5,442 bases of DNA from a bacterium (lineage in GTDB: Bacteria > Armatimonadota > Chthonomonadetes > Chthonomonadales > Chthonomonadaceae). The translations under genes were made by a program, and so were the position numbers. Below are positions 1 to 5,442 of this stretch, one piece after another. The notes under the pieces were generated by a model. That model was not told the DNA's origin, made no database searches, and saw only the letters and a list, made by a program, of their open reading frames with translations. Location of the stretch: positions 1 to 5,442 of the forward strand of contig JAJZFK010000383.1 in assembly GCA_021805405.1 (NCBI GenBank), written 5' to 3'. How positions within the stretch are numbered: position 1 is the stretch's first letter; each line of letters begins with the position of its first letter.

Positions 1-1
1 G

Positions 2-1579
2 GAAACCTGTACATGGCTTGCAGAGCACTTCCACGTAACCCTCGACCTCGTAAAGTCGGCGATTGATCAACTGTTCCTGTCAGGTGTTAACCACATATTT
101 TATCACGGCACATGCTATTCACCAGCAAAAGCTGAGTGGCCCGGCTGGCTGTTCTATGCAAGTACAACCTTTGCACCCCAGGATCCCATCTGGCAAGATT
201 TTCCGCTGCTAAATGAATACGTTACCAGGTGCCAATTAATCCTGCAGGCTGGCCGGCCGGGTTCGCGCACACTGCTCTACTGGCCTCTGCATGACCTGTG
301 GCAGGCCCGCCCGGATATCTACATGCTGGAGATAAACGGCTCCTGGTTAAAATCCAGCCCAGCCGGAACTACCGCGGAGGCACTATGGAAGGCTGGTTTC
401 GACTACGACTGGTTGTCCGACCGGCAGTTGGCGGAGGCTCATTTTTCTGGCGGGCAAATCTCACTGCAGGGCGGTGGCTACGATGCGGTTTTGGTTCCGC
501 CATGCCACTACATGCCTGACGCCAGTTTTGAGCGGCTCATGGAGCTGGCCAACGACGGTGCGCAGGTTATTTTTGTTGGCGGCTTGCCGGCAGACGTCCC
601 AGGTTATGGTCTCCTTGATGAGCGGCGTGAAAACCTGCAACGAATGCTTAGCCACATCGACTTCGACGAGCCTGTCGGAAACGACCTGCATGTCTGTCAG
701 TTTGGCGCTGGCAAGGTACTGTGCGGTTCTTCGGCAATCGAGATGCTGGCGCTGGCAGGTATACCCAACGAACCCATCGGTGTCATCATGGGTGCCCCCC
801 CGGTTCGCAGGGTACACATGGAGTATATAGACAGGTTCGTGGTGAACCGCACCGGTCTACAACAGTCGCACTGGGTTACCATCCCAGACGAGTTTCTTAC
901 CGCCTTATTGCTAAATCCACTAACCGGCGATCTGGGCGAAGCAGCGGTGCGCAGTACGCGGCAGGGCCGTGAGGTCTACGTTACATTAGATGCCGGAAGC
1001 TCTATCGTCGTGCGGACCACTAACGAGTTGGTTGCCGATGCCCCACAATGGCAGTACTTGCAGCCAACGGATACCGTCTACGCCCTTAACGGTGATTGGC
1101 GTGTGGAGTTTCTGAAAGGTGGTGAGGGACAGCCGGAGTCGTTTTCGACCACAGGCGCTCCTACGTACTGGAGCTCGACGTCGGCAGCACACTGGGCGGG
1201 TACGGCTCGTTATGAGTGTGACATGGCCGTGCCCAGCGGACACAAAGGTCCGTGGCAGTTGGAGATTGAACAGATTGCTGGTAGCGCTCGCGTGCTGGTT
1301 GACGGAGTCGCGGTGGGCAACATCCTGTCGCGACCATTTACAATCACGATACCCCCACTATCCCCTGGAAGGCATAAGCTGTCGATAGACGTTACAAGCA
1401 CAGCAGCTAACCGCATTCGGCAGATGGACCTCGATAAAAAGCTCTGGAAGATATTCCACGACATTAACATGGTGGATATACAGTACAAACCTCTGGATGC
1501 ATCTAATTGGCTGGTAGAACCTGCAGGGCTAAACGGCAGTATTGTGCTGCGCGCGATGAACGTGGGTGGTCCGCGTTAG
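2..1579 (+). CDS. Glycoside hydrolase, GH106-like (alpha-L-rhamnosidase type), 3' part
   Basis: This reading frame is open from the left edge to the TAG at 1577-1579, giving 525 residues; the N-terminal half of the protein lies outside the window. The first ~110 residues carry the stretch SGVNHIFYHGTCYSP followed by WPGWLFYASTTFAPQ and LLYWPLHDLW, which I recognise as the end of the catalytic barrel of GH106-type proteins. Residues ~110-350 form an alpha/beta region (YDAVLVPPCHYMP, then QVIFVGGLPADVPGY). Residues ~360-525 look like a galactose-binding beta-sandwich: GDWRVEF, then a W-x-GTARYE strand, VLVDGVAVGN, LSPGRHKLSIDV and AANRIRQMDLD. Characterised GH106 enzymes release alpha-L-rhamnose from pectic glycans. 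The true start, any signal peptide and much of the active site cannot be seen, so activity and location are inferred. An internal ATG at 323 is not the start, because family similarity continues upstream. It converges with the GH42 gene and is followed by a shared stem-loop. Confidence 0.85.
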   Translation, partial: ETCTWLAEHFHVTLDLVKSAIDQLFLSGVNHIFYHGTCYSPAKAEWPGWLFYASTTFAPQDPIWQDFPLLNEYVTRCQLILQAGRPGSRTLLYWPLHDLWQARPDIYMLEINGSWLKSSPAGTTAEALWKAGFDYDWLSDRQLAEAHFSGGQISLQGGGYDAVLVPPCHYMPDASFERLMELANDGAQVIFVGGLPADVPGYGLLDERRENLQRMLSHIDFDEPVGNDLHVCQFGAGKVLCGSSAIEMLALAGIPNEPIGVIMGAPPVRRVHMEYIDRFVVNRTGLQQSHWVTIPDEFLTALLLNPLTGDLGEAAVRSTRQGREVYVTLDAGSSIVVRTTNELVADAPQWQYLQPTDTVYALNGDWRVEFLKGGEGQPESFSTTGAPTYWSSTSAAHWAGTARYECDMAVPSGHKGPWQLEIEQIAGSARVLVDGVAVGNILSRPFTITIPPLSPGRHKLSIDVTSTAANRIRQMDLDKKLWKIFHDINMVDIQYKPLDASNWLVEPAGLNGSIVLRAMNVGGPR

Positions 1580-1622
1580 CACCCACAGCCCACCGCAAAA
1601 TTAGCTGAGGTTTAAAATGTAA

Positions 1623-1653
1623 GTCCCCCCAGAGAATTTTCAACCGGGGGGAC
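1623..1653. terminator. Stem-loop between convergent genes, possible bidirectional terminator
   Basis: GTCCCCCC (1623-1630) pairs perfectly with GGGGGGAC (1646-1653) around a 15-base loop. The flanks AAGT and ACTT can add four more pairs across a two-base bulge. It sits 43 bases past the GH106-like stop and 26 bases past the GH42 stop, which read towards each other. Neither side has a classic T-run. The minus-strand side continues TTACATTTTAAA, so termination of GH42 is the better-supported direction. Confidence 0.7.
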
Positions 1654-1679
1654 ACTTAGCATGCGGTACGGCATTAGAG

Positions 1680-3662
1680 CTAGGTGGCAGATAGCACCGC
1701 GATACCTAGCGGTTCCAGTGTTACGGAGGCTGCAGCCACGTTGCCGGTTAGCAGATCCTTTTGGCCCGCCGCTGATTCTGGCAGCAACGTTGTTCGCTGC
1801 TCCCGGCAGTGGTTTATCACGAAGGTTACCTTGCGACCATCGGGTGCCTGGCGCACTGCAATCTCAACCTCTGGTGGTGAATCCACACCTCGCAACCCGG
1901 CCTCAGCAAGTACCCATAGTACCATGCTCTCCTGCAGCCGCGCATCTAACCACGGCCCAATCATGATCAGTTTGCCACCCGCTTCGCCCACAGGGTTAAT
2001 AGTAACCGCTGGCTTACCGTCCAACCAGCCGTTCGACGGTCCGTAGGTTGCCGCAACGCGAGTAGTTGCGCTCAGCGGTCGCAGCATCTCCGCCCATATC
2101 GTCGCCTCACCAGCTTCAAGCTCACCCCAGCCTGGAACCACGGTAACGGGCTCGTCCAGGGCAAAGTACTCCTCTACCTCGGCACCCGCCAGCTCTCGCA
2201 GGGGCCCGGGCTGTAGCGAGGTGTGTAGTGCATTGTGTTCATCTTTGTGCCCCGATCGTGGCGTGAGTACCAGAACACCGCCAGCATATACCCATGCTGC
2301 CAGGTGCGCAGCAATATCAGCAGGCAGTACGCTAAGCGATGCAGCAATCACAAGGCTGTAGTCATCTAGAGGCGCGCTTGGCGCGATTACATCGACTGCG
2401 ACATTATGCAGTGCGAGCGGTCGATAGCAGTGCTCTATATAGTCGACAGGATCATAAGCCGAGTTGTGCCGTTGGCCGTTAATTGCCCACCGCGAATCAT
2501 AACTATGCAGGATAGCGACATCTGCCTTTACCGTGGTACCTTCAAGCGCATCAGAAACAAGCTTAAAGTCACTGCCAATCTTACAGGCATCGTTGTAGAA
2601 TGGGCGCGGGTTACCGTCCGGGCCAACTAAACTGCCGTGAAGCTGCTCTTGCCCGCCCAATGCCGATCGCCATTGCCAATAGACGAGTGCATCTGCGCCG
2701 TGCGCAGCGGCGTGGAAGGCCATAACCCGTGCCTCACCCTTGTACAGCGAGTTGTTATTGGAATGCCAGTTCACAGTCCCAGGCTGAGTCTCCATAATCC
2801 AGAAATTTTTGTGTTTGAATCCGCGATTGAGATCGTGCAGGAGGCCCGTTCGTGTATAGTCGTGGTGACCAGAACCGATGTACCAGTCCCAGGATACAAA
2901 ATCGAGATCCTTGGCAACCTTGTAGGTATCAAACCCATCAAACCAGCCCATCAGGTTGGTCGTTATCCACTGGCTGCTGTTCGAATTGTTACGTATTGCC
3001 TCTATCTGGTGACGCTGAAACTCCTGCCACGTATAAGTAACAAACTGTCGAAACGCCAGCATGAGGCCAGGGTTATGGCCGCCTACAGGTATTGGTATCT
3101 GCTCCCAGAAGTCGTAAGTCTGGCTCCAGTACGCTGTAGACCAGTGATCGTTTAATTTGTCTATGGTTACATAGCGCTCTTTAAGAAAATGCTGAAACTG
3201 TCGTTTGGCGGTGTCGGAATAGTCAACCCTGTTGTATTCATTGTCTAGCTGCCAGCCAATTACCCTGGGGTCGTTTCCAAAACGCCTAGCCATATGCTCA
3301 ATTACGCGCCTGCAGTATTTCAGGTAAGTGGGGCTATTAGGAGAAGCATGGCACCTATTGCCATGTGTTGCGGGTCGCCCGCTTGATTCTATCGCTAACG
3401 TATCAGGATGATAATAGGTTACCCACGCAGGGGGAGCCGCTGTTGGCGTGCCAAGCACCGTGGCAATCTCATATTTGTGCAACAACGCAATCGCCCTGTC
3501 AATCCAGTCTAGTTCATATCGTCCGTCAGTTGGCTCAATGGACGACCATGCAAATTCCGCAATGCGACAGACCGTCATACCAGCTTCGTGCATCAACCGT
3601 ACGTCCTGCTCCCAGCGCTCCTCGGGCCAGTGCTCTGGATACCAGGCGTTGCCAAAATGCAT
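1680..3662 (-). CDS. Glycoside hydrolase family 42 (beta-galactosidase type)
   Basis: This complete 660-residue protein is of usual GH42 length. The family hydrolyses terminal beta-D-galactosides, and some members take alpha-L-arabinopyranosides. The start MHFGNAWYPEHWPEERW is the typical GH42 N-terminus without a signal peptide, so a cytoplasmic enzyme acting on imported oligosaccharides is inferred. The catalytic acid/base should be E142 in GWQLDNEY and the nucleophile E291 in WIMETQPGTVNW. Other family landmarks are AEFAWSSIEP (35-44), SPNSPTY (107-113) and AHGADALVYWQWRS (320-333) followed by EQLHGSLVGPDG. Residues 1 to ~380 form the TIM barrel, ~380-590 the trimerisation domain (ADVAILHSYDSRWA onward), and the remainder a small C-terminal beta domain. 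The four cysteines that bind zinc in the Thermus A4 enzyme are absent. The ATG is fixed by a perfect AGGAGG seven bases upstream. It ends tail to tail with the GH106-like gene. bga/lacZ-type names are used for the family, but I cannot assign one. Confidence 0.95.
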   Translation of the reverse strand: MHFGNAWYPEHWPEERWEQDVRLMHEAGMTVCRIAEFAWSSIEPTDGRYELDWIDRAIALLHKYEIATVLGTPTAAPPAWVTYYHPDTLAIESSGRPATHGNRCHASPNSPTYLKYCRRVIEHMARRFGNDPRVIGWQLDNEYNRVDYSDTAKRQFQHFLKERYVTIDKLNDHWSTAYWSQTYDFWEQIPIPVGGHNPGLMLAFRQFVTYTWQEFQRHQIEAIRNNSNSSQWITTNLMGWFDGFDTYKVAKDLDFVSWDWYIGSGHHDYTRTGLLHDLNRGFKHKNFWIMETQPGTVNWHSNNNSLYKGEARVMAFHAAAHGADALVYWQWRSALGGQEQLHGSLVGPDGNPRPFYNDACKIGSDFKLVSDALEGTTVKADVAILHSYDSRWAINGQRHNSAYDPVDYIEHCYRPLALHNVAVDVIAPSAPLDDYSLVIAASLSVLPADIAAHLAAWVYAGGVLVLTPRSGHKDEHNALHTSLQPGPLRELAGAEVEEYFALDEPVTVVPGWGELEAGEATIWAEMLRPLSATTRVAATYGPSNGWLDGKPAVTINPVGEAGGKLIMIGPWLDARLQESMVLWVLAEAGLRGVDSPPEVEIAVRQAPDGRKVTFVINHCREQRTTLLPESAAGQKDLLTGNVAAASVTLEPLGIAVLSAT

Positions 3663-3669
3663 TATAATT

Positions 3670-3675
3670 CCTCCT
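3670..3675 (-). promoter_or_regulatory. Shine-Dalgarno site of the GH42 gene
   Basis: On the minus strand this reads AGGAGG, a perfect match to the anti-Shine-Dalgarno core, followed by the seven-base spacer AATTATA and the ATG at 3662-3660. It settles the GH42 start and suggests efficient translation. Confidence 0.9.
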
Positions 3676-3762
3676 AGTGATGATACACATTACTCCCATT
3701 ACGTTCAGCATAACGGGCACCGAATCCTGCATACGTAGGTATAACAGGTATTGTCGCGCTGA

Positions 3763-3773
3763 CGATACTATCG
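3763..3773. repeat. Short palindrome CGATA-C-TATCG
   Basis: A perfect 5+5 palindrome with a one-base centre lies in the divergent intergenic region between GH42 and the phosphatase gene. It could be part of an operator, but at this length it could also occur by chance. No clear -35/-10 pair overlaps it. Confidence 0.35.
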
Positions 3774-3791
3774 ACTGACCATTGTAAACGG

Positions 3792-3818
3792 GTATTCTTA
3801 AGGAGCTTAAGAAAATAC
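3792..3818. promoter_or_regulatory. Long palindrome, possible operator or 5'-UTR hairpin
   Basis: The core TTCTTAAG-GAG-CTTAAGAA (3795-3813) has perfect eight-base arms around a three-base centre. The outer GTA (3792-3794) and TAC (3816-3818) extend it, with two extra A bases on the right arm. It lies 34 bases before the phosphatase ATG and about 130 bases before the GH42 ATG in the divergent gap. The dyad symmetry suits a dimeric transcription regulator. As RNA it could also form a hairpin in the phosphatase leader. It is followed by coding sequence rather than a T-run, so a terminator is less likely. The regulator is unknown. Confidence 0.55.
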
Positions 3819-3827
3819 TACCTCATC

Positions 3828-3833
3828 AAAGGA
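3828..3833 (+). promoter_or_regulatory. Weak ribosome binding site of the phosphatase gene
   Basis: AAAGGA lies 13 bases before the ATG at 3847, longer than the usual 5-9. No alternative in-frame ATG, GTG or TTG lies between it and the chosen start. The spacer contains an out-of-frame ATG at 3833 opening a five-codon frame whose TGA overlaps the real ATG as ATGA (3847-3850). Confidence 0.45.
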
Positions 3834-3846
3834 TGACATTACGATC

Positions 3847-4794
3847 ATGACACCACAGAACACAATACGTGCGCTTGCGGCACACGTGCGTGACTCCGTA
3901 ATCCCGCATCTTGGCACATGGCGCGCCCGCCGAGTCACAGGTATCGCCTCTAGCGGTGACGCTACCTTCAGCATCGACGATATCGCTGAAGAAGCTGTGG
4001 AACAGTTCATAAAAGACAACAATCTTCCTGTAGCCTATTACTCAGAAGACCGTGGCCTGGTGCACATAGAAGGAATAAACAACCCGGATGGCGTTCTCAT
4101 TATTGATCCCATTGATGGAACCCGCGCAGCGGTAGCCAACCTTGAGTCGTGTGTGGTTTCCGTTGCATGGTGCAAGTACAGCCCTCATCCCACGCTCAGC
4201 GATGTTGCCTATGCGGCCATTGCAGAGATTAAGAGCGGCCAGACGTTCGCAGTAGAACGCGGTAATCCCGTTGCCGTACAGACCGCGGACGGTTCAGCCG
4301 TGGAGACAGTAAAGCTAACCACGACCGATGTGGAAAAGTGCGCGATGACCTTCGGCACTGTAGGTGCGCCACTCAATCTCGTGTTCGGTGCCGGTGGTGA
4401 ACTTGCAAGCCTAACTACCGTAAAGGGCGGCTTTTTCATCCTTAACAGCAGCGCCTTTGAACTAACCCGCCTGGTAACGGGACAGTTGAGCGTCGTAGTC
4501 GATATTCGCAACCGGATTCTGAGGGACTTCCCGTCTACACGCCCACAATTTGAACGGTTCGGTGGCGGGCGGCTACTCTCCCTTTACGGATATGATGTTG
4601 CAGCAGCAGCGGTAATCGCTCAGTCTTCCGGCTGCGTTGTTACGGATGCCTGGGGTAACTCCCTGGATAACTGGGACCTCATGGATACCACCGAGTCGAA
4701 CTTTGGGTCGCTCATTGCCGCCAGTAATGCTGAATTGCACGCGAATATACTCCAAATAGTGAACGAAGGTTTCAGCCGTTTTAACCCTACCTAG
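3847..4794 (+). CDS. Inositol monophosphatase superfamily phosphatase
   Basis: This complete 315-residue protein is slightly longer than typical inositol monophosphatases (~260-280). The superfamily comprises Mg2+-dependent, Li+-sensitive phosphatases acting on inositol phosphates, fructose 1,6-bisphosphate, PAP and other sugar phosphates. The metal-site motifs are in order: GDATFSIDDIAEEAVEQF (37-54, with D44/D45 in the position of the early Asp), YYSEDRG (64-70, E67 as the Glu ligand), IIDPIDGT (85-92, D87 and D90 as metal ligands, G91-T92 for phosphate and catalysis), and YGYDVAAAAVIAQSSGCVVTD (D250) for the late Asp. That last motif is usually WDxAAG; here it begins Tyr-Asp. No signal peptide or membrane segment is seen, so the protein is likely cytoplasmic. 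The substrate cannot be read from sequence. It diverges from GH42 and has its own terminator, so it is probably a single-gene unit, possibly controlled through the palindrome upstream. Confidence 0.9.
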   Translation: MTPQNTIRALAAHVRDSVIPHLGTWRARRVTGIASSGDATFSIDDIAEEAVEQFIKDNNLPVAYYSEDRGLVHIEGINNPDGVLIIDPIDGTRAAVANLESCVVSVAWCKYSPHPTLSDVAYAAIAEIKSGQTFAVERGNPVAVQTADGSAVETVKLTTTDVEKCAMTFGTVGAPLNLVFGAGGELASLTTVKGGFFILNSSAFELTRLVTGQLSVVVDIRNRILRDFPSTRPQFERFGGGRLLSLYGYDVAAAAVIAQSSGCVVTDAWGNSLDNWDLMDTTESNFGSLIAASNAELHANILQIVNEGFSRFNPT

Positions 4795-4801
4795 GTGGCA
4801 C

Positions 4802-4842
4802 AACTACGCCTGCACTTCAACGAAGCAGTGCAGGCGTAAGTT
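4802..4842 (+). terminator. Strong hairpin after the phosphatase gene
   Basis: TACGCCTGCACT (4805-4816) pairs perfectly over 12 bp with AGTGCAGGCGTA (4827-4838) around a ten-base loop. AAC (4802-4804) and GTT (4840-4842) add three pairs past a bulged A. The hairpin begins ten bases after the stop codon. The following sequence, AGAGTTTGG, has only a short T-run, so intrinsic termination may be incomplete or the hairpin may mainly protect the mRNA 3' end. Confidence 0.7.
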
Positions 4843-5074
4843 AGAGTTTGGATTGCCAGGGTCAACGGCTCTCCAGGCCAAAAGTGCCCATAAAAGGCAG
4901 TTAAAGTTCGGACACTCGCCAGCCTATATGCTCGTTGCCGTACCGGCATGCTGCTGTAGCCGCCGCCAGCTCGCAGGTACTGCGCGTTCGTCGTCCACGT
5001 GCTGCCAGTGAGGTCGCTGCCCTGCTCCACCAGCAAGCCGGCACCGCGCAACGCAACCGGGGAACCAGGTCCAC

Positions 5075-5280
5075 GCGTGCCCGGAGGAGGGGTGGCCCCT
5101 GGGGCCGCAGAGGAGTCTCTTCGCCGTAAGCAGTGCCAACAAACCACTGGCCCGCAGGGGCGGAGAGAGCTGACACCACCTAAGCGCAACTTCAAAGTTG
5201 GTGAAGAACATCTGGCCCTTGCAGCGACTCCTCCCCCGACGCTCTCGCGTCGACCACTCCTCCGGGCGCGCCTTTGGCGC
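5075..5280 (+). ncRNA. Candidate structured non-coding RNA of unknown family
   Basis: The segment folds by eye into a nested architecture. The outer stem is 5075-5089 with 5257-5271 (15 pairs, one G-U), extended past a three-base bulge by TGG (5093-5095) with CCA (5254-5256). Inside it is GAGGAGTC (5110-5117) with GACTCCTC (5226-5233). Local hairpins are 5131-5135/5145-5149 (CAGTG/CACTG), 5150-5153/5158-5161, 5187-5191/5196-5200 (CAACT-TCAA-AGTTG) and 5237-5242/5247-5252 (CGACGC-TCTC-GCGTCG). A GCGCC-TTT-GGCGC hairpin (5268-5280) would compete with the foot of the outer stem. The single wobble is T5078-G5268 on the plus strand and would be an A-C mismatch on the minus strand, which weakly favours plus-strand transcription. 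The ends are only the limits of visible pairing. Known families such as HEARO/omega RNA were considered but not established, and GC-richness alone could account for some of the small hairpins. Confidence 0.4.
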
Positions 5281-5363
5281 TGAGCGAGGGGAGCAGATGG
5301 CGATGGATATTTGCGCAAGCGCAACGCTGATGTACCTGCCCGCAGGCAATGCAGCCGCAGCAT

Positions 5364-5442
5364 TTAGCCCATGTAGGTCGGCTTTTGCATCTCAGTATGG
5401 TACTTCAGTGCCGTGCTATCAGGCTGGACCCACCAGGCAGTC
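5364..5442 (-). CDS. Possible 3' end of a minus-strand gene, product unknown
   Basis: Read from the right edge on the minus strand, one frame encodes 25 residues and ends at TAA (5366-5364). The peptide ends STALKYHTEMQKPTYMG, preceded by WWVQPD. Its mixed composition (K, E, D, Y, W, M, T) resembles real protein more than the Arg/Ser/Cys-rich shadows in the neighbouring frames. If real, the gene converges with the phosphatase gene and the structured segment lies between them. The piece is too short to assign a family, and the two plus-strand frames over the same bases are also open, so this is tentative. Confidence 0.25.
   Translation of the reverse strand, partial: TAWWVQPDSTALKYHTEMQKPTYMG

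Larger units (their letters stand above)
4843..5442. other. 600 bases without a convincing protein gene
   Basis: Several overlapping open frames exist on both strands. Their translations are rich in Arg, Ala, Ser, Cys, Gly and Pro, share no recognisable motif and overlap one another, as expected when GC-rich non-coding DNA lacks stop codons. The stretch is visibly more GC-rich than the three genes and dense in inverted repeats (for example 4936-4948 TGCCG-TAC-CGGCA and 4885-4899 TGCC-loop-GGCA). I see no tRNA, rRNA, tmRNA or RNase P RNA signature and no CRISPR repeats. The segment 5075-5280 is described separately as a likely structured RNA, and the last 79 bases may hold the end of a minus-strand gene. 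Confidence 0.6.

Noticed and set aside
323..325. ATG at 323 as start of the first gene
   Set aside because: The frame is open back to base 2, and the upstream residues (NHIFYHGT, WPGWLFYAS) belong to the same GH106-like protein.
2637..3155. Plus-strand frame of 172 codons inside the GH42 gene
   Set aside because: It is antisense to a strongly supported GH42 catalytic domain, and its translation shows no motif.
3676..3846. Sigma-70 promoters for GH42 and the phosphatase
   Set aside because: TATAC-like and TTGT-like hexamers occur, but none pair at 16-18 base spacing with good matches, so I do not place a promoter.
4878..4900. Minus-strand terminator TGCC-TTTTATG-GGCA followed by CTTTT
   Set aside because: The stem is only four pairs and the T-run is short. 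It could end a minus-strand transcript but is too weak to call.
4924..5349. Minus-strand open frame of 141 codons
   Set aside because: It has no recognisable family or clear ribosome binding site, and its codons run through the paired arms of the candidate RNA. It is most simply explained by a lack of stop codons in GC-rich DNA.
4791..5363. Long minus-strand open frame of 190 codons after the phosphatase gene
   Set aside because: It overlaps the end of the phosphatase gene and its hairpin, its translation is Arg/Ser/Gly/Pro-rich without any motif, and two other minus-strand frames and two plus-strand frames are also open over the same GC-rich bases.
4840..5442. RNase P RNA, tmRNA, SRP RNA, or group I/II intron
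   Set aside because: I looked on both strands for the conserved RNase P P4 strands, the tmRNA ends and tag, the SRP GGAAGCAGC-type loop, and group II domain V. None was found.

Overview
The window carries three well-supported protein genes and one unexplained stretch. In order they are: the 3' part of a glycoside hydrolase related to family 106 (plus strand, entering from the left edge), a complete family-42 glycoside hydrolase (minus strand), a complete inositol-monophosphatase-superfamily phosphatase (plus strand), and about 600 bases with no convincing gene at the right edge. The DNA is clearly bacterial: Shine-Dalgarno sites, tight gene spacing and hairpin terminators. Base composition is moderate to slightly GC-rich. 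The gene content would suit a plant-polysaccharide-degrading soil or sediment bacterium. Chloroflexota is my guess from the style of the phosphatase and hydrolases, but nothing in the window proves a phylum.

Layout. The GH106-like gene and the GH42 gene converge on a 100-base gap. That gap holds a C6/G6 stem-loop that can end transcription from either side. GH42 and the phosphatase diverge from a 184-base gap. This gap contains a near-perfect palindrome 34 bases before the phosphatase start, a smaller palindrome, and a strong ribosome binding site for GH42. The phosphatase is followed within ten bases by a 12-bp perfect hairpin. After it, positions about 4840-5442 are more GC-rich and dense in inverted repeats. 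The clearest is a 15-bp complementarity (one wobble pair) between 5075-5089 and 5257-5271, enclosing a second 8-bp long-range stem and several local hairpins. This looks more like a structured RNA than a protein gene.

How the genes may work together. A GH106-type enzyme (alpha-L-rhamnosidase in characterised members) beside a GH42 enzyme (beta-galactosidase, sometimes alpha-L-arabinopyranosidase) fits removal of rhamnose and galactose or arabinose from pectin-type glycans such as rhamnogalacturonan I or plant glycosides. Neither hydrolase shows a signal peptide in the part visible here, although the GH106 N-terminus is outside the window. The phosphatase may act on a sugar or inositol phosphate, but it is on its own transcription unit and a link to the hydrolases is only inferred from proximity.

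The best candidate for something undescribed is the structured right-hand segment. Its identity is open. I considered an IscB-type omega RNA (HEARO), other large bacterial RNAs and a decayed gene, and none is established by reading alone.
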